Assembly (NCBI GenBank): GCA_023459055.1
Contig: JAEWVR010000004.1
Location: forward strand, 62,001-126,000
Direction of reading: 5' to 3'
DNA: 64,000 nucleotides
DNA from: Fibrobacterota bacterium
GTDB taxonomy: Bacteria; Fibrobacterota; Chitinivibrionia; Chitinivibrionales; Chitinispirillaceae
Below, in pieces: positions 1 through 7,984 of this stretch (its first letter is position 1; every line of letters begins with the position of its first letter). Under the pieces are notes generated by a model. That model was not told where the DNA came from and did not search any database. It was given only the letters and a program-made list of their open reading frames with translations. The translations under genes were made by a program, and so were the position numbers.

Positions 1-170
1 TCTGTCGGTGAGAGATACACGGGTTTTGCGGCGGTAGCAATGTCTCTATTGAGCGCCAGCGCCTCAAATACAATATTTGGAGCCACCACATCATTGACAT
101 CTGCAGAAAATGTATTTGTAGTAATTACCAACAACGTACTACCTATTGTAAACAACTTTTTAAAACACAT
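1..170 (-). CDS. secreted protein, N-terminal fragment (runs off window)
   Basis: A reading frame opens at the ATG complementary to 168-170 and stays open for 56 codons to the window edge. The predicted N-terminus MCFKKLFTIGSTLLVITT is a typical signal peptide with a likely cleavage after FSA, followed by DVNDVVAPNIVF. An excellent ribosome binding site (AGGAGGG, about 7 bases from the ATG) lies at 178-184 on the minus strand. The start is one base after the stop of the upstream gene, so the two are almost certainly co-transcribed and translationally coupled. The mature part visible here is too short to name a family. Only the export signal and the operon position can be supported. Confidence 0.7.
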   Translation of the reverse strand, partial: MCFKKLFTIGSTLLVITTNTFSADVNDVVAPNIVFEALALNRDIATAAKPVYLSPT

Positions 171-171
171 T

Positions 172-993
172 TCAGAACCCTCCTGCTGATCGTTGTACGA
201 GGATTTTTTCATTCATCACCTTTTTCCCATCTACGGTTAAAAGTAAGAAATAGACTCCGTTGGCTATGGCTGGCATTGCTTTACTCACGTTAATCATTTC
301 TTTACCGGCACCTGATGCATATACCTTTTTGAAAAGTTTGCCAGCGTGTCTACCCGAAAGCGATATCAGTTCACCAGATACTGTTGCAGGTTCTGACAAA
401 TTGAAATTGAATACAAAACGATTATTTCCAAGAGCATTCAAAACCGGAGCTATTTTGTTGTTCTTGTATCGATAAACAATGCCAACGTTTGATTCCATTT
501 TGGCATAGTACAGCAGTTCGTCATCACTGCTGCAGATTGTAATTGTGCCATCATCAGCATACTTGATTTTATTGATCAGATTACCATTCTGCAAAATCTC
601 ATACTCATTTCCATCACCGCTGAACCTGACATCACCATCTAACTGGTCAACGCCAAACTGGTCTCTGACATTCAGTACTTTCTGATTGCCATCAGTTGAA
701 ATTTTTGAGCAGAACAGCGTGTCCCCGTTAAAATTATAGGATGTCTCGATTTTTCCACCTGTAGTATTCTCAATTATTGTTCTTTTAATGAATGTTGAAT
801 CTGCCATATATAATGTTCGTTCGGTATTAACATCACCCTCATATTTGAATTCATAAAACATGATACTGTTATCCACAGCGTCATAAAAATGGAGATATTT
901 TACTGATTCATCAGCATGAACAATAATGAAAAAGGAACATAGTGCAGCACAAAGCAACTTTCCCTTTTTGTACAATTCACCTGTTCGTGACAT
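172..993 (-). CDS. secreted protein with C-terminal sorting-like domain, unknown function
   Basis: The 273-residue product has a signal peptide (hydrophobic stretch about residues 13-27, likely cleavage after VHA). The middle is a beta-rich region without a family I recognise; it contains repeated short strands of a YxxDGTI type such as KYADDGTITICSSDDELLYY, which recall YD/RHS-like or toxin_immunity-like strands but not convincingly. The last 80 residues (ATVSGELISLSGR, then IANGVYFLLLTVDGKKV and a basic end) match the general form of type IX secretion C-terminal sorting domains, which suggests surface delivery. It sits in a tight minus-strand run, 54 bases after the RidA-like gene and 1 base before the next secreted protein. 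Function unknown. Confidence 0.72.
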   Translation of the reverse strand: MSRTGELYKKGKLLCAALCSFFIIVHADESVKYLHFYDAVDNSIMFYEFKYEGDVNTERTLYMADSTFIKRTIIENTTGGKIETSYNFNGDTLFCSKISTDGNQKVLNVRDQFGVDQLDGDVRFSGDGNEYEILQNGNLINKIKYADDGTITICSSDDELLYYAKMESNVGIVYRYKNNKIAPVLNALGNNRFVFNFNLSEPATVSGELISLSGRHAGKLFKKVYASGAGKEMINVSKAMPAIANGVYFLLLTVDGKKVMNEKILVQRSAGGF

Positions 994-1046
994 GCGATAT
1001 CCTTTTAGATAGTGTTTATCAGTTTGAGTTATAATTATCCGGATTC

Positions 1047-2228
1047 TTACTCAAATACAGGAAATTCATTGTTATCGTGTATAATCCCTACACCTTCAAT
1101 TTCGACAAGCCATCCGGGTCTGCACACCGGTCCCTCAACGACAATCAGAGGAACATCTGATGGTATCCGTAATGAAATAATATCTTCAATCAGCGGATAG
1201 CTCTTCGGATCTCTCATGTATAGGATAAGGTATTGCATATTGGTTAAATCAGCATCTTGTGATGCAAGCAAAGCTTCGACATTGTCAATGGTACGATGCA
1301 GCTGATTTCGTACATCACCTTCAAATAAAATTTTTCCAGCTGGATCGATACTTGCAGTTCCTGATATATGCAGGTGCGATCTGTCCCCAAAACATATCCG
1401 GGTTCCACGTTCAAAGGTTACGCCGTAATGGTGTGTGCCTGAAAGATTTTCAGGTGCCTCGATTCTTATTAATTGTTCTTCACAAATATTCCCTATTGAC
1501 AATGCATCCATGACTATAAGGCACCGCGGGTCAACTGTTTTTCCTTCAATACCGGTTGATGCGATATATCGTGTTTCATGAGTGAGACCAATAGTATTGA
1601 ACAATTCGCGACGGGCCTTCACCATTCCGGCATAATTGTTGTCAACATCTCTGCAATAAATCCAGGTCCGCACAGTGTTGTTTCTTATAGTCATACTATA
1701 CTTGTCAAGAAAGGATTTTGTTCTATCAAAAATCCCAGTTGTCTGCTGTTCAGAGTTATTTGACGTATTGTCAACAAGACAGGTATTCCATACCATTGAG
1801 TAATTTTTTCCGGCAGAGAAAACATCCTGATTTTTATAGTCCGTCAGATCGTTATTAACTTTATAAGAAAAATATCCGTTGTTACTTTTAATATGATAGG
1901 CGATAATCCCGAGAGCCCCTCCATTAACCGGTGTCTGTCCGACCAGTGACACTGCACTATTTTTTACATAATCAAATAATTCTGACTCAGCGAGTTTGGG
2001 AAAATCATTGGTAATATCGCTTAAATAAAACCGTATCATCTGCAACGTCGGTTGCTCTAGCCCGTTTTCCAGCAACGCGGTTTCATACACTGCAAAGATC
2101 TCTTCGATCGCTTCATAGAATGATATTCCTTCACGCGCTGTAGCAACAATGTAGTATTCTTCAGCTCCTGATTCTGTCGAAAATCTGCTGCATTTCAAAC
2201 GTTGCTGTGTTTCATACGATGTCTGCAT
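1047..2228 (-). CDS. RidA/YjgF-superfamily protein of the long, chorismatase-like type
   Basis: The 393-residue protein is three times the length of RidA. Its last 130 residues carry the RidA fold signature: GDVRNQLHRTIDNVEALL, then a YLILYMRDPKSYPLIEDII stretch and VVEGPVCRPGWLVEIEGVGI, with the conserved Arg (CRPGW) and the EIE that in RidA enzymes bind the substrate carboxylate. The N-terminal 260 residues look like the degenerate first lobe seen in chorismatases (FkbO/Hyg5/XanB2 class), which are double RidA-like proteins. Role by family: either hydrolysis of reactive imines or chorismate cleavage; the sequence does not decide. No signal peptide, so cytoplasmic, although both flanking genes encode exported proteins. 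The start is fixed by GGAGG five bases before the ATG. Confidence 0.72.
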   Translation of the reverse strand: MQTSYETQQRLKCSRFSTESGAEEYYIVATAREGISFYEAIEEIFAVYETALLENGLEQPTLQMIRFYLSDITNDFPKLAESELFDYVKNSAVSLVGQTPVNGGALGIIAYHIKSNNGYFSYKVNNDLTDYKNQDVFSAGKNYSMVWNTCLVDNTSNNSEQQTTGIFDRTKSFLDKYSMTIRNNTVRTWIYCRDVDNNYAGMVKARRELFNTIGLTHETRYIASTGIEGKTVDPRCLIVMDALSIGNICEEQLIRIEAPENLSGTHHYGVTFERGTRICFGDRSHLHISGTASIDPAGKILFEGDVRNQLHRTIDNVEALLASQDADLTNMQYLILYMRDPKSYPLIEDIISLRIPSDVPLIVVEGPVCRPGWLVEIEGVGIIHDNNEFPVFE

Positions 2229-2275
2229 TTAATCCTCCATTACTATGAGCTGATATTTTAACCATAATGGTATGT

Positions 2276-2302
2276 CAACCGGATCAGATTCAGGTCCGGT
2301 TG
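2276..2302. terminator. stem-loop between the two-haem gene and the RidA-like gene
   Basis: CAACCGGA (2276-2283) pairs perfectly with TCCGGTTG (2295-2302) around an 11-base loop, extendable by one A-T pair. There is no T-run on either side, so it is not a standard intrinsic terminator. It lies 25 bases after the stop of the two-haem gene on the minus strand and may act as an mRNA-end stabiliser or attenuator within the operon. Confidence 0.45.
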
Positions 2303-2326
2303 ATATACTTTTATCAGATAACGTAT

Positions 2327-5035
2327 TTATCTGCCTGTAACAGAGATCACTCTCTGTTGATGACCACTTACGCTTTCAAATCTTGCAATGTAAACACCAC
2401 CAGCCAAAGATACCGGTAATGATATTGTCAATTTACTTCCAGTAAGTTCTCCGGACAGATCAACACTTGAAATCACCTTGCCCTTCAGATCCACGATAAG
2501 CAGCGTTCCATCGCCGGCATTATTAAGCACAAGTGAACGTTCTTTCGGCAGAAATGTGATACCAATCTTCTTTGATGAATACTTTGTTATTCTCTGAATT
2601 TTGTAATCATCCTGAGCGATAGCTACTTTTGCCAATGCCCTGAGATTCTCAGCTTCGATCTTCTCCCAGGCGATTCGTTTGTTTTCAAGTTTTGCATATT
2701 TTGCTGAATCAGCAGCATTCATGTAATAGTTGTAATAACCGGCATGAGGGCAGCACAGATCAATCCAGCATGCAATAATGCCAAGTTCTTTATCGGTAAG
2801 TTTTACATCGTTATGACCGGCTTTCAGTGTTGACATAAGCTTGCTTCTTACAGCACCAAACGAATTCGGTGACTGCTGTTCCGGTGGAGAAAAGATGGTG
2901 CAAAAATTGACTTTTGCACTGTTGCCGCCACCAAAAAAATTTACAGAATTCTCAGTCAGTGAAAGATACGATCGTGTCCAGCTGCGTTTTGATGCAGCAA
3001 ATCCCTTTTCAGTAATGTCACCCGGTGCAACAAGATCTCCGGAAAGATCAATGCCTGATGAATGACCTGCTTTGTGGCAGCTAATACAATTTTTATCCCA
3101 GATGGGCTGAATAAACGTACGATAATCAAAATACTGATCTTCCACTCCAAGAACATTTTCAAGATCCATAGCCTCTGTAGCCATTGGAACCGTACTTACC
3201 GGCGGGGCATCAAGTTTAGACTCATGGCATCCAATGCATGCAAATTTTTCACCAGGCATGAGCGTGGACCAGCTGCGCATGGTTGCAATACAGTAGTTAT
3301 TTGAATCAAGTACCTGAAAATAGACTGGCGTTCGTGCAGGAACCTTAAATGATGCTGAACCATCAGGAAAAATCGGCGTTTCACCAAGAACGGTTTTTGA
3401 TTCCCATGATGCACCAAATCTGGCAACCGGTGCAGAGACAAAACCGCTTGACTGTTCCCCGCTCTGAGTAGTAAAGCCATCTGAACCACCCTGAACCCGG
3501 TAATTAAGCTTAATCACACGAAGTTTTCTGGCTTTTCCTCTTTTTATATTCTTCATGCCAGCACCAACATACACATCCTGCATGGTGAATTCTCCCATAC
3601 TGTCGGCATAGTTTGCTGTAATAGCAGGCATTGGTGGAGCTTTTCTTGCTTTGACAAACACTGGTTGACTTAATGACTGATCATCCCATGCAAGGAGTTC
3701 TCTTTTTCCGTCAACATCCATAAAATAAAGTTTATACAATTTTTCAGTTTCAGCTTTTCGCCATGAAACAATAAAATTCTCTTCATCAAGAGGTAGCGGT
3801 GTCTGAAATATAAATGCTACATCACCCATAGCCATATCAGTTTTTGAAACAGTGGCTTTACATTCGCGTTTTGGAGCGATCATCTGAACAGATTGTTTTC
3901 CATTTGTACCTAGTGAGCGATCGATTATCATTAATTCACCTGAATATGGTCCATGATGTCCCCCACCGACGCATATCACCTTGTCGGAATTTGGAATTGG
4001 TCTGGCATGAATTTTTGTATATGGCCAGCTTGACTGGTTTCCATAAAATTCTGTCTGATGCGTTCCGTCTGGATTCATATAGAACAGACCCATACAGTTA
4101 GTAAGAACACGGTCATTATACTCCCAGCGGGTATACAGCAGTGTTCCGTCATCTCTGAGAACCGGATAAAATGTATGTACCTGATCGAATCCGACACGAC
4201 GGATATAGTTACCCTCGCCATTCATAATGAACATGTTTGTTGTCGGATTCCATGCGCAGTCAACCATTCCAAAGCATCGTGTAGAACTGAATGCGATGTC
4301 ACCATTTGGAAGATAGCATGGCTCGAAATCTGAAACTACCGTACCATCAGGATTAGTTGTAAGTTGCTTCGGGTTTACCGGATTTGCAATTTCCACTTCG
4401 TAAATTTTATACCCGGACCCCCTTGAAGAACCGGACATAGCATATAGGACCTTTTTGGCATCAAACGAAATACAGGGATCTCTTAAAACCGCCTTATCGT
4501 TTTTTAGAAGATATTCATGCGTTGAATAATAATTTTTCATATTCAGAATACAGATAGCACCTTTTGCAACCCATTCATCATCGGAATACATTGACTCAGC
4601 ATTATCATGATATCCTACAAGAAAACCACCGAAATTATGATGTTTTGCAAATATGAGTGTTTGGATATCATCCGAATATGGTTTCATTTTTGCGACACGC
4701 CGGTAGTGACAAGCGAGATAATAGAGGTTTTTATCACCGGTAACACTTGCTTTTTTACTGGTGTACAGCGCTTTGAATTCATCAGGGAGTGCGTCGGCAA
4801 TTTGTGCTGCCACAGCTGCATAGTTACTTGACGATGCGCCATCCTGATCCTCCCAGTCGGCAATGATTTGAGATGGGATTGTACCAGGCATAGTCTCATC
4901 AATTTCTGCAGCCTGCATTACCTGATGAGAAACAATTACAGGGCATGAAAGTACTATTCCGGTGATTAATAAAAGCCAGTGGCACAATCCGTTTACCAAG
5001 CTATCAGCGCTATCATGATTACCTGGTTTGCACAT
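2327..5035 (-). CDS. exported two-haem c-type cytochrome with TolB-like propeller (HzsA-like family) and sorting domain
   Basis: The 902-residue product begins with a signal-anchor (LLLITGIVLSCPVIVS, residues about 21-36). Residues about 100-440 are a propeller with repeats typical of PD40/TolB-like blades (SFDAKKVLYAMSG, LPNGDIAFSSTRC, RDDGTLLYTRWEY, NPDGT). Two CxxCH haem c sites follow: CIGCH near residue 600 and CISCH near residue 650. This layout is that of the large protein family related to the hydrazine synthase alpha subunit, which is widespread in organisms that make no hydrazine, so only a periplasmic or surface redox role can be proposed. The end (GTLLIVDLKGKVISSVDL, then LAGGVYIARFESVSG) resembles a type IX sorting domain, implying surface location. 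The start has a run of seven G bases four bases before the ATG. Confidence 0.75.
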   Translation of the reverse strand: MCKPGNHDSADSLVNGLCHWLLLITGIVLSCPVIVSHQVMQAAEIDETMPGTIPSQIIADWEDQDGASSSNYAAVAAQIADALPDEFKALYTSKKASVTGDKNLYYLACHYRRVAKMKPYSDDIQTLIFAKHHNFGGFLVGYHDNAESMYSDDEWVAKGAICILNMKNYYSTHEYLLKNDKAVLRDPCISFDAKKVLYAMSGSSRGSGYKIYEVEIANPVNPKQLTTNPDGTVVSDFEPCYLPNGDIAFSSTRCFGMVDCAWNPTTNMFIMNGEGNYIRRVGFDQVHTFYPVLRDDGTLLYTRWEYNDRVLTNCMGLFYMNPDGTHQTEFYGNQSSWPYTKIHARPIPNSDKVICVGGGHHGPYSGELMIIDRSLGTNGKQSVQMIAPKRECKATVSKTDMAMGDVAFIFQTPLPLDEENFIVSWRKAETEKLYKLYFMDVDGKRELLAWDDQSLSQPVFVKARKAPPMPAITANYADSMGEFTMQDVYVGAGMKNIKRGKARKLRVIKLNYRVQGGSDGFTTQSGEQSSGFVSAPVARFGASWESKTVLGETPIFPDGSASFKVPARTPVYFQVLDSNNYCIATMRSWSTLMPGEKFACIGCHESKLDAPPVSTVPMATEAMDLENVLGVEDQYFDYRTFIQPIWDKNCISCHKAGHSSGIDLSGDLVAPGDITEKGFAASKRSWTRSYLSLTENSVNFFGGGNSAKVNFCTIFSPPEQQSPNSFGAVRSKLMSTLKAGHNDVKLTDKELGIIACWIDLCCPHAGYYNYYMNAADSAKYAKLENKRIAWEKIEAENLRALAKVAIAQDDYKIQRITKYSSKKIGITFLPKERSLVLNNAGDGTLLIVDLKGKVISSVDLSGELTGSKLTISLPVSLAGGVYIARFESVSGHQQRVISVTGR

Positions 5036-5827
5036 ATATCCCCCCCTTCCAAGGATAGGACGTGTTATATTTTATCGTTCACGGTCAATGTATAATTGAC
5101 CGGATGCATATCACCTGTAATAATGTTGGCGTATCTTTTTATGTCAATACTAATAAACTACATTACTAATGCACCATGCAGTTCTCAAAATCATGATAAG
5201 TAATTTCACTGAAGACAAGTTTATTACATGTAAATACTTTTTTAGAAAATAACTTACTCTTCGGTATCTATTTAGAATACCTGATAATGTGGAAAACGTT
5301 CAATGAAGTTATTATAGCGTTTAGAACGGAGACACGTTATGCATAGATACCCCCCGATATGAGTAATCAAACAATACTGCAATGTCTTTCAATCTGTCAA
5401 CTGTGTTTTCATCAGCAATTGCCCCGATTTGCTGTCAAGATCCCTTTTTTCTGAGTCATTTGAATGCGATAACAAAAGAGAATTCACTGCTATCATGTAT
5501 TGTAAAAAAGATTGATAATTAATGCATTATCTGAATCTGTTCCTCTTCCAATACATTTCTGACACAAGAGTAACTAATTGGTAATATATTGTGAAAAGTC
5601 CCGTTTGGCGTTATTCAAATACAATCCGGGTACATTTTCTGTATCCAGCCGGGATACAGTGTCAATTGCTTCATATTCATAATACACAGGATTATTCAAC
5701 TCAAAACAAGCATTACTATTACTTTACTTGGTGCAATTGGCGATGTAATTTTTGCTTTCTTTTTTGATTTTTTTATTTTTTACTAATATATTAAGCAACA
5801 TAAGGCATGGCTTCTAAATAATTCAAA
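5036..5827. other. 792-base non-coding region between divergent genes
   Basis: AT-rich region between the minus-strand two-haem gene and the plus-strand Cys-rich FnIII gene. It must hold both promoters, but I could not pick convincing -35/-10 pairs. No long open frame, tRNA, repeat array or strong terminator was seen. The last 70 bases before 5828 are very T-rich. Confidence 0.5.
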
Positions 5828-6595
5828 ATGGATGTTATTATGAGTAAAATATGTAAAGGTATCCGTTACTCTGTATTGATTGTATTCTGTATTCTTGTAT
5901 CGTCAATTTCATGGGTATATCCTGAAATAGCAGGACTATCCGCATTTTTTTCATCCTTGACATGTGGCATAATTCAGGCTGATTGTATCAATCCATATAC
6001 GGCATGCTCCAACAGTGATACATGTCCGAACTGGACCAGGATATGCAAAAAATGTACACACTATAACCCGATGCAGTACTGCGGTGAAGTTATGCCAGTT
6101 ACACCTGACAGTATAGCCATAACTGTGGACAATCCCACCACCGTTACAATTACATGGAGACCTGTTTTAAACGCAACTAGTTACACCATATTCATTGGTG
6201 ATGCTCCCGGATCACTTAATCAGCTTGGGAAAACAGTTCAGCCGAAATATACCTATCCCTATCTTGATACAGATCATAGTTATTATTTTGCACTGACTGC
6301 AACAAATTCTGCCGGAACTTCGCCAAAATCAGAACCACGCTCCGTCGTTACATCGATTCTTGTCTCACCTTATTATAGAGTATCGTTAATTGACAATTAC
6401 AAAGACATCTCTATTGAGGCATATTTGCCTAATGGTAAACTTGCTGGAACATTTAAATCATCTGGAATATCATCAGTAACAAATCAGTATATTGCGGAAA
6501 AACTTTCGTTGAAAACCGGTACATTTACGATTTTTATAAGGGATGGTATCTGTGGCAAGCTGCTTGAGTCGAAAACACTCACAATGATAAATTAA
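5828..6595 (+). CDS. secreted Cys-rich FnIII protein with C-terminal sorting-like domain
   Basis: The 255-residue product has a signal peptide (SVLIVFCILVSSISW), then a Cys-rich segment (about residues 44-88) with seven cysteines in spacings such as CSNSDTC and CKKC, one fibronectin type III domain (about residues 92-178, PDSIAITVDNPTTVTITWRP to KSEPRSVVTSI) and a C-terminal module (IEAYLPNGKLAGTF, then LSLKTGTFTIFIRDG) like a type IX sorting domain. It is clearly paralogous to the product of 16442-17197: same order of parts, same YLPNGK and LSLxxGxxxxxIRD motifs. The cysteines could form disulfides or bind metal; no ferredoxin CxxCxxC pattern is present. Start is uncertain: ATG 5828 or the in-frame ATG at 5840; neither has a clear ribosome binding site. 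Confidence 0.75.
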   Translation: MDVIMSKICKGIRYSVLIVFCILVSSISWVYPEIAGLSAFFSSLTCGIIQADCINPYTACSNSDTCPNWTRICKKCTHYNPMQYCGEVMPVTPDSIAITVDNPTTVTITWRPVLNATSYTIFIGDAPGSLNQLGKTVQPKYTYPYLDTDHSYYFALTATNSAGTSPKSEPRSVVTSILVSPYYRVSLIDNYKDISIEAYLPNGKLAGTFKSSGISSVTNQYIAEKLSLKTGTFTIFIRDGICGKLLESKTLTMIN

Positions 6596-6619
6596 CCATA
6601 AAAATATTAACACTTCATG

Positions 6620-7615
6620 TTAATGTTCGAAAATTTTGGTGATCGTATTCATATTATTCCTGTTAATTATTTTTGCAGCTTTTTTGTAGTTTAACACACT
6701 ATAGACCGAAAGTGTAGGATACATCCTGATTTCCGGTAACTCCCAATTGTTGTATTTCAAATCGAAAATAAGCTCAGCCGCTTGCATCCCGGTTCCTTTT
6801 GGATCTGGAATAACCGCAAATGTGCCAAAATTGAGTTCCGGTTTTACGAGCACTTCAACACCAACAATTACCGGTATATTCGCTTTATTCAGAAGAGGTA
6901 TCCAGACACCCCCAAGTAATTCTGATGATAAGATAACATTATCATTTGGAATCCAGATCGCATCTACCTGTTCTTTTTTAATCAGGTGTTTAAGTGCATC
7001 TGAAATCTCCTTTTTATAATTTTGGGTCTGATTACTGATTTTGATACTATTAATGGTTATTTTTTCTCTTTCACATAGCTTAGTGTTTTCGACAACCAGC
7101 TCTTCACATGCATCCCGGTAGATCACTCCAACCTTGTTTATTTTCGTGGTAACAATCCAACGGAATTTGGTAATCGCTGTAACCATTGGAGTCTGGCTTG
7201 ATATCCCCTGTGCATTGTTTAAATGACCTATTGCGCGTTCTGTGTCCAGTGCATAGATGGATATCACCGGAATTCTGCTTACATCTGGTTTGTGTTCATG
7301 TATGAATTTTGTGTAAAGTTTTAGCAATTGATTACCAAGAATTACAATTACCTTTGGAGTTGTTGAAGCAAAATAGCGTTCAATTTCCCCACCACCTTCA
7401 TTTTCTTTTGATATTTCCAGAACGGTCACTTTAAAATAATCGTCAGTTTCTTCCTGAATACCCACAATTGCACTGGCAAACAATTCTCCGGGTGGTGTCA
7501 GGATCAAAATTGCATCATCACTATCAGAAGCAAAGACACAATTTAAAAAGAACACCTGTAGTAAAATAATTTGAAAGTATGATAACCTTGAAATTGTTGA
7601 ATAAAAATTGTGCAT
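6620..7615 (-). CDS. ABC-type substrate-binding protein (ABC_sub_bind family)
   Basis: 331 residues with an N-terminal signal (IILLQVFFLNCVFA). The fold follows the ABC_sub_bind (PF04392) pattern: a first lobe with PKVIVILGNQLLKLY, the central TPMVTAITKFRWIVTTKINK strand-helix, VGVIYRDACEELVVEN, a second lobe with ALKHLIKKEQVDAIWIPNDN and the closing GTGMQAAELIFDLKYNN. Members bind small ligands in the periplasm (amino acids or nucleosides in the few studied cases) either for an ABC transporter or as input for a sensor. There are no permease or ATPase genes next to it, so it may be a stand-alone sensor component. It converges with the Cys-rich FnIII gene, with 24 bases between stops. Confidence 0.8.
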   Translation of the reverse strand: MHNFYSTISRLSYFQIILLQVFFLNCVFASDSDDAILILTPPGELFASAIVGIQEETDDYFKVTVLEISKENEGGGEIERYFASTTPKVIVILGNQLLKLYTKFIHEHKPDVSRIPVISIYALDTERAIGHLNNAQGISSQTPMVTAITKFRWIVTTKINKVGVIYRDACEELVVENTKLCEREKITINSIKISNQTQNYKKEISDALKHLIKKEQVDAIWIPNDNVILSSELLGGVWIPLLNKANIPVIVGVEVLVKPELNFGTFAVIPDPKGTGMQAAELIFDLKYNNWELPEIRMYPTLSVYSVLNYKKAAKIINRNNMNTITKIFEH

Positions 7616-7984
7616 AATGATAATTACATATGAATTGATATTTATTTAATAGAGACACAAAAGCATTTAATTTGCTTCATATACATTTAAAATTCATTAT
7701 CTGATATGGCGTAAAAAAGATCAAGGTTTTTTATTGTATCAGTTTGATATCAATAACTGTTTTTTATTTATTCAAACACTGGCAGATGTGATACAATGAA
7801 CGTGTATTTCTGTAGTTGACAACGTTAAATCACAGCAATTATTGAGGGCATTAGCTGCGGAACACCGCAAGCCAACTGCAGATTTCAGGTCTGAAAAGAA
7901 GATAATTTTTTTGCGTAAATTCGAGTTTTTTTCAAATCACAGCGGGGGCAAGCAAGCCGTTTGATCCCTGCCTATAGATCAGCA
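7616..7984. other. 369-base non-coding region downstream of the ferredoxin operon
   Basis: Lies after the stop of the polyferredoxin gene and upstream of the substrate-binding-protein gene (both minus). It contains a short GC-rich dyad, TGCGG-aaca-CCGCA near 7856-7869, and several T/A runs (7909-7915, 7928-7934), but no clean terminator. No coding frame supported. Confidence 0.4.

Noticed and set aside
2327..5035. Hydrazine synthase subunit
   Set aside because: Only the domain family is shared. The other subunits and an anammox gene context are missing, and a sorting-like domain is present, so a real hydrazine synthase is not supported.
7616..7984. Riboswitch (c-di-GMP or cobalamin type) near 7850-7910
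   Set aside because: A short GC dyad exists, but the conserved core of either class is absent and it lies after the operon end, not before a gene start.
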